Shown piece by piece: positions 1 to 14,200 of a stretch of DNA of 64,000 nt. The position numbers and the translations under genes were made by a program. This DNA comes from Echinococcus granulosus (lineage: Eukaryota > Platyhelminthes > Cestoda > Cyclophyllidea > Taeniidae). The DNA lies in the NCBI RefSeq assembly GCF_000524195.1, contig NW_020170404.1:593436-657435 (forward strand), given 5' to 3'. Position 1 is the stretch's first letter; each line of letters starts with the position of its first letter. The notes beneath the pieces are model-generated. The model searched no databases. It saw nothing but the letters and a program-made list of their open reading frames with translations, and had not been told where the DNA came from.

Positions 1-1366
1 AATAGCGGTAGAATGTGTAACAAACCTATGTTCTGTTGGAGAAAATTGTGTATTGCGACGGTGAGTTTTTGCCATAAAGACTGAAAACCTTATTCTGTTA
101 TCATAAAAGGTAGTCCTAGGCGAATGTTCGTAGATCTAACTTCATACAATATTACTGCAAGACTTTTGGACGCACATTTTCGTCTAACCTACTGAGTCCC
201 AAAGCTGTCATTTAATCATCCTTTCCTTGTGAATGGAACAAGGAAAAGGAGGGTAGAAAACTTCATCCTTAACATCCACAATTTATTCCACAAGCAAAAG
301 GAGCAATGTTATTTGGCTTGAAGGTCCCTGAAAGTTGCGTGATTTAGGGAAAAAATAAAGAAGAAGGCTTATAGGTCATAGCTTTTACGAAGTGGATATC
401 TGGAAGTGGGCCGCTGCTTCTAAAACGAAAGCAAATTTGCCATGGTTAGCTTCAAACCAACAACCTTAGACACCTGAACACAAACAACCTAGTAGGTATC
501 TCTGACACCGTTCAGCGTTGGTTAGTAAATGACAAATGACTGTGCCTGACATGCGCAGCGACTCATGACTTCTTGTTATAACTTTGCAGTTGAATTCCAC
601 TTGAGATCCGAGTAGACACAATGAATTAGGTACCGGAATGTACCTCATAAATGAATTTCATTTTTATCTTCTACCACTTCAAACAGGTTTTTGTAAAGCG
701 ACTTTACAGTTGTTGACAAAAATAACGGGTAGTGTGAAGTGTTTTAAACTTACTACGTAGAAAAATTCTACTTTTTCCCTCCACCGACGACCTTTATGGT
801 TATTTTCGCGCAGTCCCTTTCCACTAAAAAAGGAGCACATCATGCACATCGCAGCCTACTGTGTCCTCTCTACTGTAAGACATTGATGGCTTAAGTTTTA
901 GCTGCATGGAAGCCTCGCGCATTCTAAATTTTGCATTTTACATTCCCATCTGTTATCTTTGCCTTTGACATGGCCCGTAACATAATGACAACTAAACTAA
1001 CTCATCAGGCTTGCTAAATAAATTACCTTAAGCTTGTGCTATTCTAGAACACAAATGCAAGCGGACAGGGGTAGACGTACGTTTTAGGGGTTTACCGTAG
1101 TGCCTCTTTGTGGAGTGAGATTCTGCAAAAAGAGGAGCTTATTGCTACAAATCTCTGCACCAAGAAATAAGCACTCAAGCAATGCAATGACGTGACCTAG
1201 ATGTCACCACCACTTGAGCACAAAAACGCAACGGAGGGCTGAGGTTTGTAAGTCTCACAGTGACGAAGCGGGTGGGTCTAAAATCACCCTGCCAGCCAGC
1301 GTCAAAAAACATTAATGAAATTAATAAAGTCACTTATAATGTGGAAAGACGTGGAGATTCGATTCA

Positions 1367-1412
<46 letters not shown>

Positions 1413-2176
1413 TGCATTCTACTCTCATCCAGTGTGAATCACATGTACGACAATAAATTGTGATTTGGCTTACAAATGACAATTAATTAGGCTTTGGTGA
1501 AGCCTTTTTATACACTCTCAATAATGGATTATGCTTTCAAGATGAGGCGCATTAATTTAGAATTGTAGAAATTACTTACTCTTGCCGTGACCTAAAAAAG
1601 GTGAAAGAGAATGATCATTTCTGCTACTCACTTTGAAACAATGTTTTGATCTTTCATTTTATTCTGCTGAAGTTCTGGCGAAAGGTCTTGTCACCAGATC
1701 GTCAGGTCTTATACTTAGTCGATTTGGATTGCAAAATGTGTATTTGAGAGTGGCGATAACTACCCCTATAAGTGGTTGGGTTTTATCAGACATCACACCC
1801 TTTTTCTATTCCTAAAGACTTTTTCAAATGGGTTAGGCTAAGCAGAAGTCCCAAGGCGACATGTTAGTAGCATACTTTACAGTGAAACAACGTATTGTAG
1901 GCAAAATTGTGCCGTAAATTCACCACCTCTTTTCATGTATAGGCAAATTCTACCGAAGAGGAACCCCCAAAACAAGCCAGCACAAGTTTAAAGGGGCATT
2001 TGGGGCATCTATTAAACAGGAGGCAAAACGAAAGGAGCCACACGTGTACAAGTGAGTTTAAGCAAAATAAAAGTAGCCCCAACTCAGAAGTGAGAGAGGG
2101 AGTGGATGAACGAAAGTAGGCGGCATAATCAGGCAACACAATTTCGGGTACAAAATTGGACGCGCTGATCAGCAAT
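1..2176. other. 3' flank of the micro-exon gene, no gene seen
   Basis: AT-rich sequence downstream of the stop codon of the large minus-strand gene. Only short open frames occur, none with recognisable composition or splice context. It holds a CA microsatellite at 1370-1409. A minus-strand AATAAA is readable near 1655-1660, about 520 bp beyond the stop, but I cannot tell whether it is used for polyadenylation. Confidence 0.5.
1370..1409. repeat. (CA)20 microsatellite
   Basis: Uninterrupted CA dinucleotide run of 40 bp. The Thr-His reading through it is an artefact of the repeat. Confidence 0.97.
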
Positions 2177-2235
2177 TTAGGTAGATTTTTTTTTATTTTT
2201 CAGACTACGCATACGTTTTGGCCTGCTCGAGTCAC
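2177..2235 (-). CDS. Terminal exon of the micro-exon gene, Lys-rich tail
   Basis: Follows a strong acceptor (long pyrimidine tract ending TTTTAG on the minus strand). It opens with GT, completing a Gly codon from the upstream exon, and reads GDSSRPKRMRS, then a run rich in Lys, to TAA at 2179-2177. An internal GTAGTC could serve as a donor after 27 nt in phase 1, so this exon may be internal in some transcripts. Confidence 0.6.
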
Positions 2236-5200
2236 CTAAAATGAGGAAAAAAGAAAGAAATTTTGATTAAGGTTTCATTACAAATAAGAGTCATTTGTTA
2301 ATTTTTGGTAAAGGAGTTGTTTGATTTAGTCTAGTACTAACGTTTTCGATGATGTTGTCTTGAATCTATGGGAAGAAAGAAGTGGAACATTTGGGTCTGG
2401 TGAGGGCGAAGTGCGTGCTTTAGAGCTAATTCTTACCACTCGAAGATGAAGAAGATGAGGATGAAGATGACGATGAGCATGAACGTGAACGGGAGGAGGA
2501 AGAGGATGCAGATGACGAGGAAGACGATGACGACGAAGATGATCTTGTGTGGCGTTTTTTTACAGAACCTAGTAAAATCAGAGTAAACTCGGCTCGTTTT
2601 ATGTTAACTGACGATTACATGGACAAGGATGGTCACTTAACTCTCTCGATTCACGAGGATTTGGTAGAGGAAGGCATAACAGGTAATTTTCAAGCCCGAC
2701 AAAGGTTTATTTTTATGTTATGATTCTGCTTCGAATTACAATGGATTCAAGTCAGTTCAGATGAGGTTGGTGGATTTGCCGGTTGAAAATGCTTCGTTGA
2801 AGTAGCAATATTTAAATTTCTTGTTAAGCGAAATAATGAAAGGATGTTATTTCGCTAAGATTCTAGCGAGCAAAAAATCATGATAAATTATGCCCTCAGA
2901 TGTAGCCCAAATGGAAGCATATGGTCGTTTTATGGCTCCTCCTGGTACCGAAATGCACAGCATAGGGTAGAAATGCTTACGCTTCTTTGATTTTTTCTTA
3001 GAGTCTGTCAAGAGGGAAATGAGAACAACAATTAATGAGAGTTTTCCCTCCTTTAAGGAGGAAAGAAATGACATCTTCCTACATATCAACGAACTAGCAT
3101 TATGTAAGTGACTTATTTATAATGCCACCTAGTCCATAATTTCCTTATTTTGGGGTTTCACCCAATTAAAAGATGCTTTTAAAAATTCACTGTACCTTTG
3201 CGCTTTCTTGGATATGAACTTGAGCTTCCAGAACTGGAGGTCCAATAACTTGAACTACTAGAACTGGAACTAGTTGAGCTTGGAGCATCAGATCGTGATT
3301 TCGATTTATATGGCTTTCCCGAATAGTGGCCAGAAGAACTGGATAAGCCTGTACACAGAATTTAAAATGAGCTCTCATTCAACAGTTTCCACTTTTGTAA
3401 GATTTTTAACAAACCAGTACCTTTTTGCACCCAACACCCCGAGTTCTCTCTTTATTCGAAAAGTATTATGTAAAGTGGCAAACACTACAATCTAAAATTT
3501 GCAATAAATCACGACATTTGCCTACATTTTAAGCACTATAAGTAGTGGAGGTAAGGAGGAGGAAACTTACTACGATAGCATGGCGAGTCATCCAAGCCTG
3601 AGGTGGTCAAAGGAAAGACTCGTTCAGTTGTTACCACACACATAATCACCATGAATTGTTTTTTTTTTTAAATCAAATCGAGTTTCTAGTTTCTTTAAAA
3701 GAAACAAAGTCACATCTTACATCTTATAGTTGTCATTCTTCCTAAAATTATCAAATTGAGGAAAAGGTATTATTATTAGGTAGTTGAATGCTTGTAGGTT
3801 TGACCAATGAAAAGCAGGGTACTGAGACTTACTTTCGACAACTCTCTCAACCACTGCTAAAAAAGGAGAAAAAGATAGAGTAACTAAGATTTCCGAGAGA
3901 TTCAGGGATTAAAAGAAGTCAAATTAAATCCCAGAAATGCACGAAATTTTCCAATTTTTTAACTGTGGCCACCAAACAGCTATTGAATGTCAACTTCAAC
4001 TACAGTAAAATTAAAACACATATTTCCTTCACTAAGCGAAGCTTAATAATTCATGTAGAGAGGGTTGTTTAGCTTGCTTTTTTTTGGGCTCCTGGACTCA
4101 TGCTTTCCATCACCACCCTTTCGACACCCTCGAGACTTGGATTTGCATCGACTCGAGCTTCCTGACGAGGAAGACGACAGACTTCTAAATCGTGATGTAT
4201 CATTGCTAATGTCTACAAAATAACAGAAGAGTACACTTTTATGAATCTAAACATTGGACAAGTACCACAAAATACTTTATTTCATCTCAGGAACTTACCG
4301 CTCAGTGAGTAGCATGCAAGTGGCCTTTTCGGAATTTTGGTTGAGTAATAGTCGCCTGAAATCAGAAAAAAAAAGGAAAAGGATTTCCATTTTGCTACAG
4401 GAAAATATCTACGGCATGTTAAATATCAGTTTCTCTTCCCGCACATTGAAAATGAATGTCAGATTTAAAAGCCCAGACAGTATACAAATGGGGCAAAATG
4501 GTTGTTCAAATGTCAAAGGGATAATGATGTTAGGGGGTGTAACTGACGCATGATAGAGTAGAACTCCGCCGTGTCAATTAATGTAGACTAGGTAGTTTAT
4601 ATATGTATCCAATGTCATAAGCCTATTAGGGCTTACGATCAAATAGGTATTTTGTGCGCTCCATTTCAGACCAAGGTAGCGAACTTGTTGCAGAATGTGA
4701 TGCGCAAGTGTGGAGCCTGCGATAACTGCGGACTCGAGCAGAGAGTAAGGTCTCCCAGTAATTGGCAGTGTGAAATCACAGAGCTTTTAAATCAATTACG
4801 TTGCGCGCAAAGATCTCGGTGTCGATGATTAGAAATTCGCGTCTGCCATTTACAAGCTCAGCGCTTCCACCGCGCATTGCAGCTACCCACCAAATGACAA
4901 AATATTCCCCTCTATTTTCTCGCATAAATCTAATTCGGGATAGAATTAAAGGGGAAGAATCTTTTACTAAGAACGCGTCAATTTGGCAGACTGCGCAAGC
5001 ATTTTGCCTGTGAGAAGATAACCCGACTTCAGGAAATGCATTCCTAATAAATGATGCAGGAAATAAATAAAAATGGTAATTGCATTTGCTCTCTTATGTG
5101 TAAGAGCAAAACCTGCCCTTAAAGAAAATAATTAATTTCGCCGTCATGTACAATGGTCGAAAAATCTAGTGCTTATTTCATTATGCAGTAAAATATGAGT

Positions 5201-8200
5201 CAAGCTCACCCAGCTATGTTTGTTAGTTTAATATATTGTTTATCTAAGGTCACCCCTCAATTGGTTTCCATTTTTTCAAAGTCTTCTTCCCAAAAAATTA
5301 CTAGACAAAGCACTTTAACAAAGTGAGCCTTTGAGTGGCAAAACTTCCTACTTTTAAACGTTTCAAGGCATAAAAATAGTTTTTAGCCTTGTATACAGGG
5401 TCGCATAACAGTTTGATCAGAATTTTAATTTTCATTTGGATGTGGGATAAAACTTTGCGTGGGGTAACGAAGACTAGTTACTTGCTCGAAAACTACAGAA
5501 AAACCTGCATCATTTTAAGTCTATGGTAACAAAGTGCTTTTAAGGAGTGGTATTGGTAGTCTTTGGTTCATTTGTTGTTCCCTTTTGACCCATTTGCGGT
5601 ACTACTTGTGGGCGCTTCGAATTGTCGAGCTTAGGAACCAGGCTGCACCTCATGAAGTTCACAGGAACTGTTTCTGTAAGTAAATCACAAGGTTTGCCGT
5701 GGTAAAATGATTGATTTACAAGGAATATAGCCTCACTTGCACAAAACTTCCCCTAGTGCCACTCGCATTATCAAAATTTTCACAGAAGCGTATTTTTTCC
5801 CTATTGCAGAATAAGCTTAGGACCAAAATTCTTTTATCTCTGATGCGCAAAAAGATCCTTGGCTTTTTAAAATGCCTTCATAGTCTTTCTAATGTTGTCA
5901 ATTAAAAGTAAATTCACCAAACCCAATCCAATGATTAGACGATGGAGGTGAGTAGACACTCAGACGTCAAATGCCAATTTAATTCGGTATCACAGCCACT
6001 AATGTGATGTCATGATCTGTGATATAGGGTAGTGCTTTTTGACATTAAACATATTCCAAATATGAAAATGCATTGTACTGATTAGCCTAACTTTAAAACA
6101 TCAATGGTACCGAATAGTATGACTTTTAATGTTCTGGTTTTGAAATGAAGTTTTCCACAAAGTAAAATAATATACTTAATCCAATCTTTGCATTAAATTT
6201 TTGTAGAATTTGTCATTTGAGGAGGCTCAGCTCTACCAACTTCGTTTGGATTAGAAACCGAGGTTGTAATTTCCCACCATTAATCGTGTAGGCTGTATTG
6301 TATCCCTGTGCCCAGCGTGCACCAAAATCTTCATAAATCCACCAACTCTACCATGTGAAACACTGATTGAAAACCAAACTATCAGATGTGATGGCATCAT
6401 TAGGCTGCAGCTTTGAAGGAAAAAAGGCAGGTTTTAAGCTGATTTTATTTTCTACAAAAATGTAGACTTTAATGAGCTGAACAATGAAAGCTAAAGTCTC
6501 ACTACTCCTTAAAAAGTGCTTATAAATAATGTTTGCGCGATCGTGAAAACTTTATCAAATTAAAGACGGTGAAATTCCATCTAGTGATTAATAAGGCAAT
6601 TTCCTGAAACCCTTTGCATGTTCTGCTTTCAAGTTTATTTACCCTCCCTTATTAAAGGTTCACTTTAAAGGCCAATAAAGCAAAGTTTTTGCCACCGAGT
6701 GATGTCTGAGTTCTCAAACTGGCGCATTACGATCAACATTCTACCGGAGATGTGTTTTACATGTAAGCGGTCACTGAGAGAAGAATAAGCTTTACTCGAT
6801 AAAGGGAAATGCACCCGAACGTCGTAACATTTATTTATGCAGGCAGAACCATGTAAAAAGTATTTTTTTAAAGCAACACAACATCGCTATGCGAGTTGAA
6901 ACAGCGTAGACCACTCTGCAGGGAGCTAGCAGCGATCTCGACAGATCTGAAATAAATGACAGCAAAAGTCACTTTGACAAAAAATAGTTTCTTTTTCGTC
7001 AAGACAATGCTCATCGAGCAAAGCGACTAGGTTAAATAATGCTTGTGACGCTTTTAAAACCCTGGTTTGAAAACTTACCGGAAGTGTGTAGCACTTTGAG
7101 TAGGTATGTAATTTGCCGTCACCTAAAATACGGAAGATTATTTACTAAGGGAGGTCCCACTGAACGTCCTTTAAACATAGTGCTCTTCAAGGTCCCTAAC
7201 ACTACTAATACATTTTCCCTTTATACAATGAAACAGTGCTTAAACATTTGTCTAAGGGAGCTAGCCACAAGTACATCAGCATTCTCGTTAAAAATAGGGA
7301 CTTACAATCCTTAGTCGCAACGGTTGTGCAGAAACGAACGTCCCTCATGGCATCTGAATGCCTGCTTTCTAGAGTGGGCAAGCAAATAAAAGTACTAATA
7401 AATCACGTCTAAAAATGTCAAAATTTAAAAAATTTCTTGAATTATATTTATTTTCTTTTTAAAAATTGCCAATCTAATGGAATTATTGGCTCCGGGAAAT
7501 GATTTCTTATGTGCTGGATTGAAACTAAAGAAGGAGTTAGGTGCAAAAATCGCCAATCCGCTGCTTAAACTAGACGATTGGAATGCAAAGGGAAGTTTTT
7601 TTACCAAACAATGTGCAATAAGAAGACTCTAATAATGGGAGAGGACATTTTTGGGCTCACTGCATCGAGAATGATGGTGGCAGCTGCGATGGCGTTTAGA
7701 AGAGGAGCGATGCTTCCTGCAGGTGCTTTTCTCCCTACTTCTGCATCGTCTCTCCGATTTGCAGGGCTTCCGTTCGCACGATCTTGACCTGCGCCTCGGC
7801 TTGTCCTCCATTACCGTAATTATCTTTTTACAACACTGCTTCTCTGTAACCACCACATTGGGTTTCCTGCAGTCTGCAAATTAGATTGTGGCAAATTATT
7901 TCTCCAGCATCGACTAGGTTAGTGTGATGTTAATCTCTGTGGAGAATTCGGTGAGCAACACCTTGTACTCAGTGCTCTGATCCATTTTCAATGACTAAGG
8001 CAAAAGGAGGGTAGAAATGAATGCAGAAAGTAAAGGGTGGTGCATAAAAATCAGTCCGGCTTATTTGATGCTTAACCAAAATGGTTGATCAACTTACACT
8101 TGGCGGCTGTACGTAAGACATCTAAACGCAAGTACATTAAAATATTAAACAATCAAGTAGACTTCCGATCCATTAACGAAGTACCCGCAAATAGTTGCCA

Positions 8201-11200
8201 GATATGCGATAAAATTTAAAGGAGTTTGACTTGCCCAATACCAGACATCTAACTGAGTACTGCCTCTGGTTTTTGCATAAAATAGGGAAAGGTGGGTTAT
8301 TCGATGCATTATCTGCAAAAACCTCTAAAATTACTCTTTCTCAAAATAATTTATATTTCCTCAAAGAGGGAAGAAATGAAGGAGTCACTAATTACACAAC
8401 CTAAAATCACAGTAAGAGCAATATATTATCCATTTATTCTATTTTAAGGTGAAAGCATACTTACCATTCTTTACCTAGTGATTCCCCTAAACTTGTAAAT
8501 CTTCACAGGAGTTAATCCCTCTCACCACTTGTGTGCTTTGGCATTTAACAACAACTTTCATTAAGGCTTTCTTACGCCTACGCGGTGTAATGCAGTGCTC
8601 ATTTGGAGAGGACACCTCCGTAAAACGTAAACGTTGCAAAACGCTTCTTAAAAAAATCGTTGTGGGTGAGTCAGAAAGTAATATATTTACGAACTTTGTT
8701 TTTAGTGTGCTTTCAGTTAAGAAAGTGTGCTGTTTGGCATAGCTCAAATGGATTAAGGTATTGCAGAATTTTTTAATGACTGCAGCCTACAATGAAGTGG
8801 CTTGGAGAGAAGGAAGATCAAATCAACGATGAATATCCTCTTGATACCGTGTAAAGTTGGGTTTAAGACATTCTTGAACGATACCATTATAAGACAGAAT
8901 TAGAGAGTCATTTCACCTTGTCAAACTTGAATGCCCACATACACGTATCGGTTACTATAAATGAGTCAAAAAGTTGCAACACTCGTGCCTAGGGATCAAT
9001 CCTACTCCATATGGCAGGCAAGAGGAGCATCGAAAGGCAGAGAAAGGAATGAAAGAGCAAATAGTAAATGCAACTTGCCACGGTCGTGAGATGATGACAT
9101 GTTTTCCTATGCACTTGGTGCACTGGTTGCCGGTCCCACGAGGCAGCCTCCCTTATACGCGCACGCATGGTAATTGGAAGACAGCCACAGCAGCAGCAAC
9201 ACCGGCTAGTAGTGAGTGAACTTATAATGTTAATTGTCACAGAGAGAGGAGTGTAATTAGTGGAACATATTACCACGCTGACTGGCAGCCTGGAGTCCCA
9301 TTCACCCGATGCTACTAGTGGAGGCGCTGGAGGTACCGTTCCCACTGACTGCAGACAAGTACCTCCTAAGTGGACGCTGCTTAAAATGGTCGGGTGAATA
9401 AACTTGATTGGATGGTTTGATAATGGGGAAAACTGGACCAACTTAAAGATACACGACATTTTTTTCCTGGAGGTTAATAAGAATTTCTAGAAAAACACCA
9501 AAATTAGTTGCCGATTTGGCAGAAATCATGCTTTTTGCACTGAGGAGGGTATGCAGTCCTATTACTGCAACGTCTACAAATTTGTGAGTGGACGAATTTA
9601 TATTTGAAAAGATCACAAGACTTCGAATAAAGTAAATAAAACAAGTTTACTTATTTGGGCAAATAAAATAAAAATAAAAAAGTTAATTTAGCTTTGTATG
9701 AACCTCCTCATGGCATATTTAGCATGCCGCATTTCGATGGCAAAATTGTTTGTTTCACGGCGGCATTGTGTGTTCGAAGCCTTAAAAGGCATTGCCTATA
9801 GTGCTCCTCTTTTGTTTTTTACACTGGTCTCTTTGTCAATCAGACATTATAAAAATTCTTCCATCAGCGATTTTCATGTGGGATCACATCTGTCACAATA
9901 ACCCCTCATTCACTTTCATTACATCATATGGGAATGGATCAAGTCCAATTAGGACTATGGGGTACATTACAGAAGAGAACGAGGTAATGAAAATAAGGAC
10001 TTCAATTTTTCAATTCACACATTGGTTATTTTCAAAGGCATAAAGATTTGTCAGCCCAAGTGAAGCACCCTAAGACACAATTCCTCACTTCTTCATTGGT
10101 GCAAAGGCCATCTTGGCACCCATATTGGTCTGAGGCTTCTAAATTTTACATGTTTGCGGTTAATCGTTTTTGCCGTTCCCACATATAGATTCGTCTACTA
10201 TGCAACATCACGATGGAAGCTTATCTACGGTCATGTTAGCACCAGAATCACTGCCGTGGGCTGGGAACTACCAGAGTCGGGGTTGTCCATTGAAGATGCA
10301 CGAACGTCACTGAAAATAGTGCACTGAGAATCTTGTCATTGGAATGGAGTAGAAGTCTTCTACAAGAATTTCGCCTTCGGTCACAAAACACTCTAACAGT
10401 GGCATCCACTTCCTACCACTGCTGCCTGTCACAGTCAACAGGCTAGTGTGCTGACGTTTAACGTGTTATGTGACACACATGTCAATCACCTTTTTGGCAG
10501 ATGAGTGTCAGATCCAAAGTTCCGAGTTTCATAGCTACCCAAAAACTGATCCAAATGACCCATTCCTTTAATTAAAGGCCTTCTAACTATAACCATGGTG
10601 TAATACACTCTCTGAATCTTTTAAGGTATTTATTATCGTTTGTTATTAAGTAAATTTTAGCACCGAATTCCCCAATAACTTGGATAAACCAGCTGTTTTG
10701 TAATTGTTTTTACTCTGCCAGAGCGAAATTCGGAACGTGGAACTTGGCTTCAGGCAATAAGAGCGTTACACTTCATGAAGACTCAAAGAATTCAATTTCT
10801 GAAAGAAAATTGTTTATTTTGTGTAAAGCTAGCCAAGACCTCATTCTACTGAACTAAAACAACTGATTCCAAAAGTTAAAGCAATCACATCGCGGACCTT
10901 TAAAATGACATATGTGACAGCATGACTACTCAAATTGAGGTCAGTATGCAGATTAAACTGCACTCTTACTTCATCAGATAAGAGGGAAAATTGTGAAGAG
11001 CCTCGTTACGCCTTAATTCATCTTCCTTAATGATAGATCCAGCTGTTGGTGTTACTGAGCCAACCAAGCTGGCTTCATGTGTTCCCATATTTTATACAAG
11101 AAATGTCTCTACCACCTTCTTTTTCCAGCTTTTAGTGGACTCTTCAGTACAATTACTAGCTTGGGAACACTGCGAATTTTCTCATGATAATTACAACGAC

Positions 11201-14200
11201 TTTGACAAAATAAGCATAATAAAATTGCCCCAGAGCAGTTATACGAACCAATGAACATCATGTTTTTCCTACTTTTGCTAGTATAAATGTTCCACGAGTT
11301 AAGCGTGTTAAGATGCCTCCTTGCCAAGACGGAGAAGAAATAACTGCCATTTTCCATCAGGAATCCTATATTTGTCACAGCATTTCAGTAAATAAAAAGT
11401 AGAATGAAAAGGAACGGAGTCATGCAGTTGATGGCACATATTTTCTGTGCTAAGTTTTCCGGATTGAGCTTATTCTCCTTGGATCTGCAAAATAAGAAAA
11501 GTAATACACTGTTGAGGCACTTCTGATGAATCGATAGGGAGGCTCGAGGGGGCGACGAGGGTTTCGGAGGGAAGCAATGCTGTCTCAGCCCCCAATTAGT
11601 TCATCACACATGGAGGCGTCTACAAGGTTAAGCTAAAGGCGGGGGACTTACTTGAATTTTAACCGCTAAATGAAATGCGGTAACAAAAGTTTAGACTTCT
11701 GTCTCACATAGCCGCTTTAGTGGCGACGATGCATGACAGTCATTTTGGCGAGATTCCCTTAGGAGCGTGATGTAGTTGACACTGAATCTCGATTATGCTA
11801 GACTACTCAAGCCCACGGAGGTACAGTTCAATCAAAATTCTCTTATAAAGCCTTTACACCAGTGCTCTTGTAGACGTCACGAGCATCTTCGTGGATATTT
11901 TGTACAAAAATGTCCAACTTTACAGGACCTACTGAGATAGATGTTCGGGATTAATATACAAAAGATTCAGTGGAAGCCGAATATTTACTCTCAACTGACA
12001 TAATCAAGTAAAAGTCGAGATCTGCAAATCTTGGAATGGTTGTTTAATATCAATTATTTACTACTCAGAGTCAGGTTATTTACGGATTACTTTACCGAGG
12101 CTATTTTGAGTAAAAACCGCCAGTATCGTTAACTATATTTTGAAGTCCTATGCAGAGTTAATGGTGTACCGCTAAACCGACAAAGGAAAGGCAAATCTTA
12201 CTTTGGGGCTTCCCGGATCTCGAGTTTTTAAAATCTACGAAGCAAAATGACAAAGTAAAAAAAGTGGGCTAAACTGATTTCTTTCACATAAAAAAAGGCT
12301 TTAACCAATCATCGCTAAAGGTTTTGAGGCAGAATTGGTTTGCTTAAGCTACACCGAAAAGTTGTGAGGGCAATGCAAAATACTTGATTTTAGTTGAGTG
12401 ACATTAGAGTCCTCGCCTACAACAAAACGAGTGTTAAACTGATTTTTCGCTTCAGTTCATAACTAGGCGATACACTTACGCCTCTGATCGGAGCGTTCCA
12501 CTACTTCGTACCCTAAAAACGAAGCCCACGCTTGATTAAAGTTTAGGTTGAGAGGCACATCAACAAATGTGAAAGTAATTGCTTCAAGTTAAAGAGTGGA
12601 AGCCCGATCTTCTCTACGATTGTGTATTGAATTAAAAGGCTACCGTGGGAGGGAAATTTCATTACTCTGAGAGGCATTAAAGTAATATGACCACGCCAGT
12701 TTTTTAATAATTCAATTTCAATTACTTTTTCTTCTCTTAAGGGAATCCAATTAACCTAATAGAGGTCGGGGTTACTTAAAGGGAGATCAGAGAAGCAACA
12801 TAAATTTAAAGCATCCATCAAGATTGTGATTAGCTTTGAGATTGACACCTGATCTTCCCCGAGGAGTTGCTTGGCGTCCACCTGCAGAGAAGATTGTGGG
12901 GTATTAATAAAAATTTCAAATTATCGGATACAATTTATTAAAGTATCCCGTGTATTAAAAAAGGCTGCAGGATTAGCGCTTGCAGCGTGTCAAATTCAGC
13001 TATTCATTTTGTCAGTGGAGGATGAAAGGAGAAAAATACGTAACAAAGTGCGAACTTGGGAATGGCCAAGCTTGCTGTGAGTTATTCACTCTACCAACGG
13101 GTCAGTTGAAGTGCTCTGTCACAAAAGGCTGTGCTCTTTGAAGGAGAAGTGGTTTGTTAATTTAGGCAAACGCATATACACACACACACGCCGATGCTCC
13201 ATTAAAATGTGACACCGAAGAGTGAATGAGAGAACCACATGTTAGCTGGGATGACACAAAACTTACATTTTTGGCACATGACGTTATTTCTGACACCTAT
13301 TGTAGCAAGACGTAGTCAAAGAAAGCCTGTACGAATGCATTCGGCACTTTTGACCCAGGGTTACGAATGTGGCTACCACTTTTTTACCAAGGCTCACTCA
13401 CCTCTGGTGTCTGGGTACGGAGTGTCAGAACTGGATGATGCCTCAGAGGACGTATTGTTTTGTTCTTCCAAGTAAACAAAACATTTGCTATTAGAGAAAA
13501 TCTTATTCTTTTTATGAGCAAAGCGTAATTGCAGGGCCCTGGCACACGTCAAAGTATGACAACTGATACAATTCGTGTGTCAATTTGCGTTTTGTCAAAG
13601 CAAAAAACAAAAATCAGGTGGAAATGAAACATTAAGCTTTTAAGTAAGCCTGAATTTCTGGGGCTGTGGTCATTAGTTAAGTTGGTCTAATCACTTAGTT
13701 TAACGGCTTGAATCGCTTGACATTTGTTTGCCCAAAGGGGTAAGAAACTAAAGCAGCAGATGCACACTCCATGGAGACCGGAGTGCCCGCGTGGTTAAGC
13801 GTACAGTTAAACAAAATGCCAAATCACCGCATTATTCTAATGCACTCCTAAAAAATAGGTAAAGTAATGCCACCAAACCCAAAGAGCATCTGAAACAGTC
13901 AGCTCAAAAATTATTCGCAAATAATTAGCAGCGATATCCATGCAAAGCTACTTCTGCATTTTATGATTCAAAATAAGTTTAAAGGGATTTCTACTTTGCA
14001 AAAAAGGATGCAGGCGTTATAGCTAAGGAGGATTATGAAGTCAGGCTGCTTTTCAAGCTGTGTGGCTTAAAGTGGCAGAGATTAAGATCTTTGCATTTGC
14101 TCAGACTTACTCTTACTGCCTTTCGATGAGATGATTTCTATTTGAAGGGAGATGGGATCTCTGCCATTAACTAATGGAAATCATCCATCGTGGTTCAACT

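Noticed and set aside
5190..5260. Candidate minus-strand exon before GTGAGC at about 5205
   Set aside because: Length 34 nt, AT-rich and out of phase with neighbours; likely chance splice signals.
8487..8747. Overlapping long frames on both strands (86 and 69 codons)
   Set aside because: Phase 1 is closed by stops next to the only good donor (GTGAGA at about 8525), so it does not fit the micro-exon gene; no other support.
8989..9459. 156-codon minus-strand open frame
   Set aside because: No phase-compatible splice sites and no recognised motif; the Cys run comes from a short GCAGCA repeat on the other strand.
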